Positions 6,267 through 6,423 of a stretch of 6,423 nucleotides of DNA are shown one piece after another. Position 1 is the first letter of the stretch, and every line of letters starts with the position of its first letter. This stretch comes from Thermofilum sp. GTDB taxonomy: Archaea > Thermoproteota > Thermoprotei > Thermofilales > Thermofilaceae. The position numbers and the translations under genes are program-made. The notes below the pieces were generated by a model. That model saw only the letters and a program-made list of their open reading frames with translations, did not search any database and was not told the DNA's origin. The stretch is from positions 1 to 6,423 of the forward strand of contig JAJHRM010000148.1 of NCBI GenBank assembly GCA_020832965.1. Reading direction: 5' to 3'.

Positions 6267-6423
6267 ATGCAACAGAAAGGGCGCCTTGGGATCCCTGTCG
6301 TTGCTGTGCTGCTTGCCGCGTTCCTTCTACCCGTTCTAGCTGCGCCTTCTGATAACCAAAGGACGCTTCAAGCGCCTGAGGAGCCCAGGGTGGCGAGGTT
6401 TGTCGGAAACCTGACGTTGGGCG
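6267..6423 (+). CDS. Secreted protein, N-terminal part only (cut by the window end)
   Basis: The 52 visible codons begin with a classical Sec signal peptide: a short positive start (MQQKGR), a hydrophobic core (LGIPVVAVLLAAFLLPVL, residues 7-24) and a small-residue cleavage site, most likely after A25 or A26 (VLA-A-PSD). The mature part starts polar and proline-rich (PSDNQRTLQAPEEPR) and has one sequon, N48-L-T50. This fits an exported surface or solute-binding type protein with a flexible linker next to the membrane, but too little is visible to name a family. No lipobox cysteine is present. It has its own promoter, so it is probably a transcription unit separate from the genes to its left. 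Confidence 0.75.
   Translation, partial: MQQKGRLGIPVVAVLLAAFLLPVLAAPSDNQRTLQAPEEPRVARFVGNLTLG

Overview
The window looks like hyperthermophilic crenarchaeal (Thermoproteota) DNA, possibly Thermofilum-like; the lineage is an inference. The signs are three starts with a TATA-like box centred about 26 bases upstream and no Shine-Dalgarno (leaderless initiation), an exported multi-spanning protein rich in N-x-S/T sequons, and surface-glycan-type gene content. No rRNA, tRNA, CRISPR array or transposase gene was found.

Layout, left to right. (1) 44-3964 (+): a 1306-residue membrane protein. It has about 18-20 N-terminal membrane spans, a large beta-rich exterior part with about a dozen sequons and a concanavalin-A-like stretch, and one C-terminal anchor. 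It may be a GT-C-type glycosyltransferase-like protein. (2) 3965-4158: a spacer with a GC-rich possible gene remnant, then a strong leaderless promoter. (3) 4159-5289 (+): a 376-residue soluble protein with two Asp-box (BNR/sialidase-type) motifs, a likely beta-propeller. (4) 5290-6266: about 980 bases of mostly GC-rich DNA without a convincing intact gene. It holds an 18-codon start of a dTDP-glucose 4,6-dehydratase (rfbB) gene on the minus strand, cut off just outside the propeller gene; a palindromic element of about 100 bp made of three related 22-nt palindromes inside an inverted repeat; and a possible frameshifted small gene with its own promoter. (5) 6267 to the end (+): the start of a secreted or lipid-facing protein with a clear signal peptide.

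Base composition is strikingly patchy. The middle of the first gene is 62-72% GC in sampled 60-base lines, its later part falls to about 23%, the propeller gene stays near 27%, and the DNA beyond 5290 jumps to 72-75%. Together with the truncated rfbB, this suggests a surface-polysaccharide locus rearranged by insertion or recombination of an AT-rich block. The two large genes may share a role in cell-surface glycan handling, but the sequence does not prove this.
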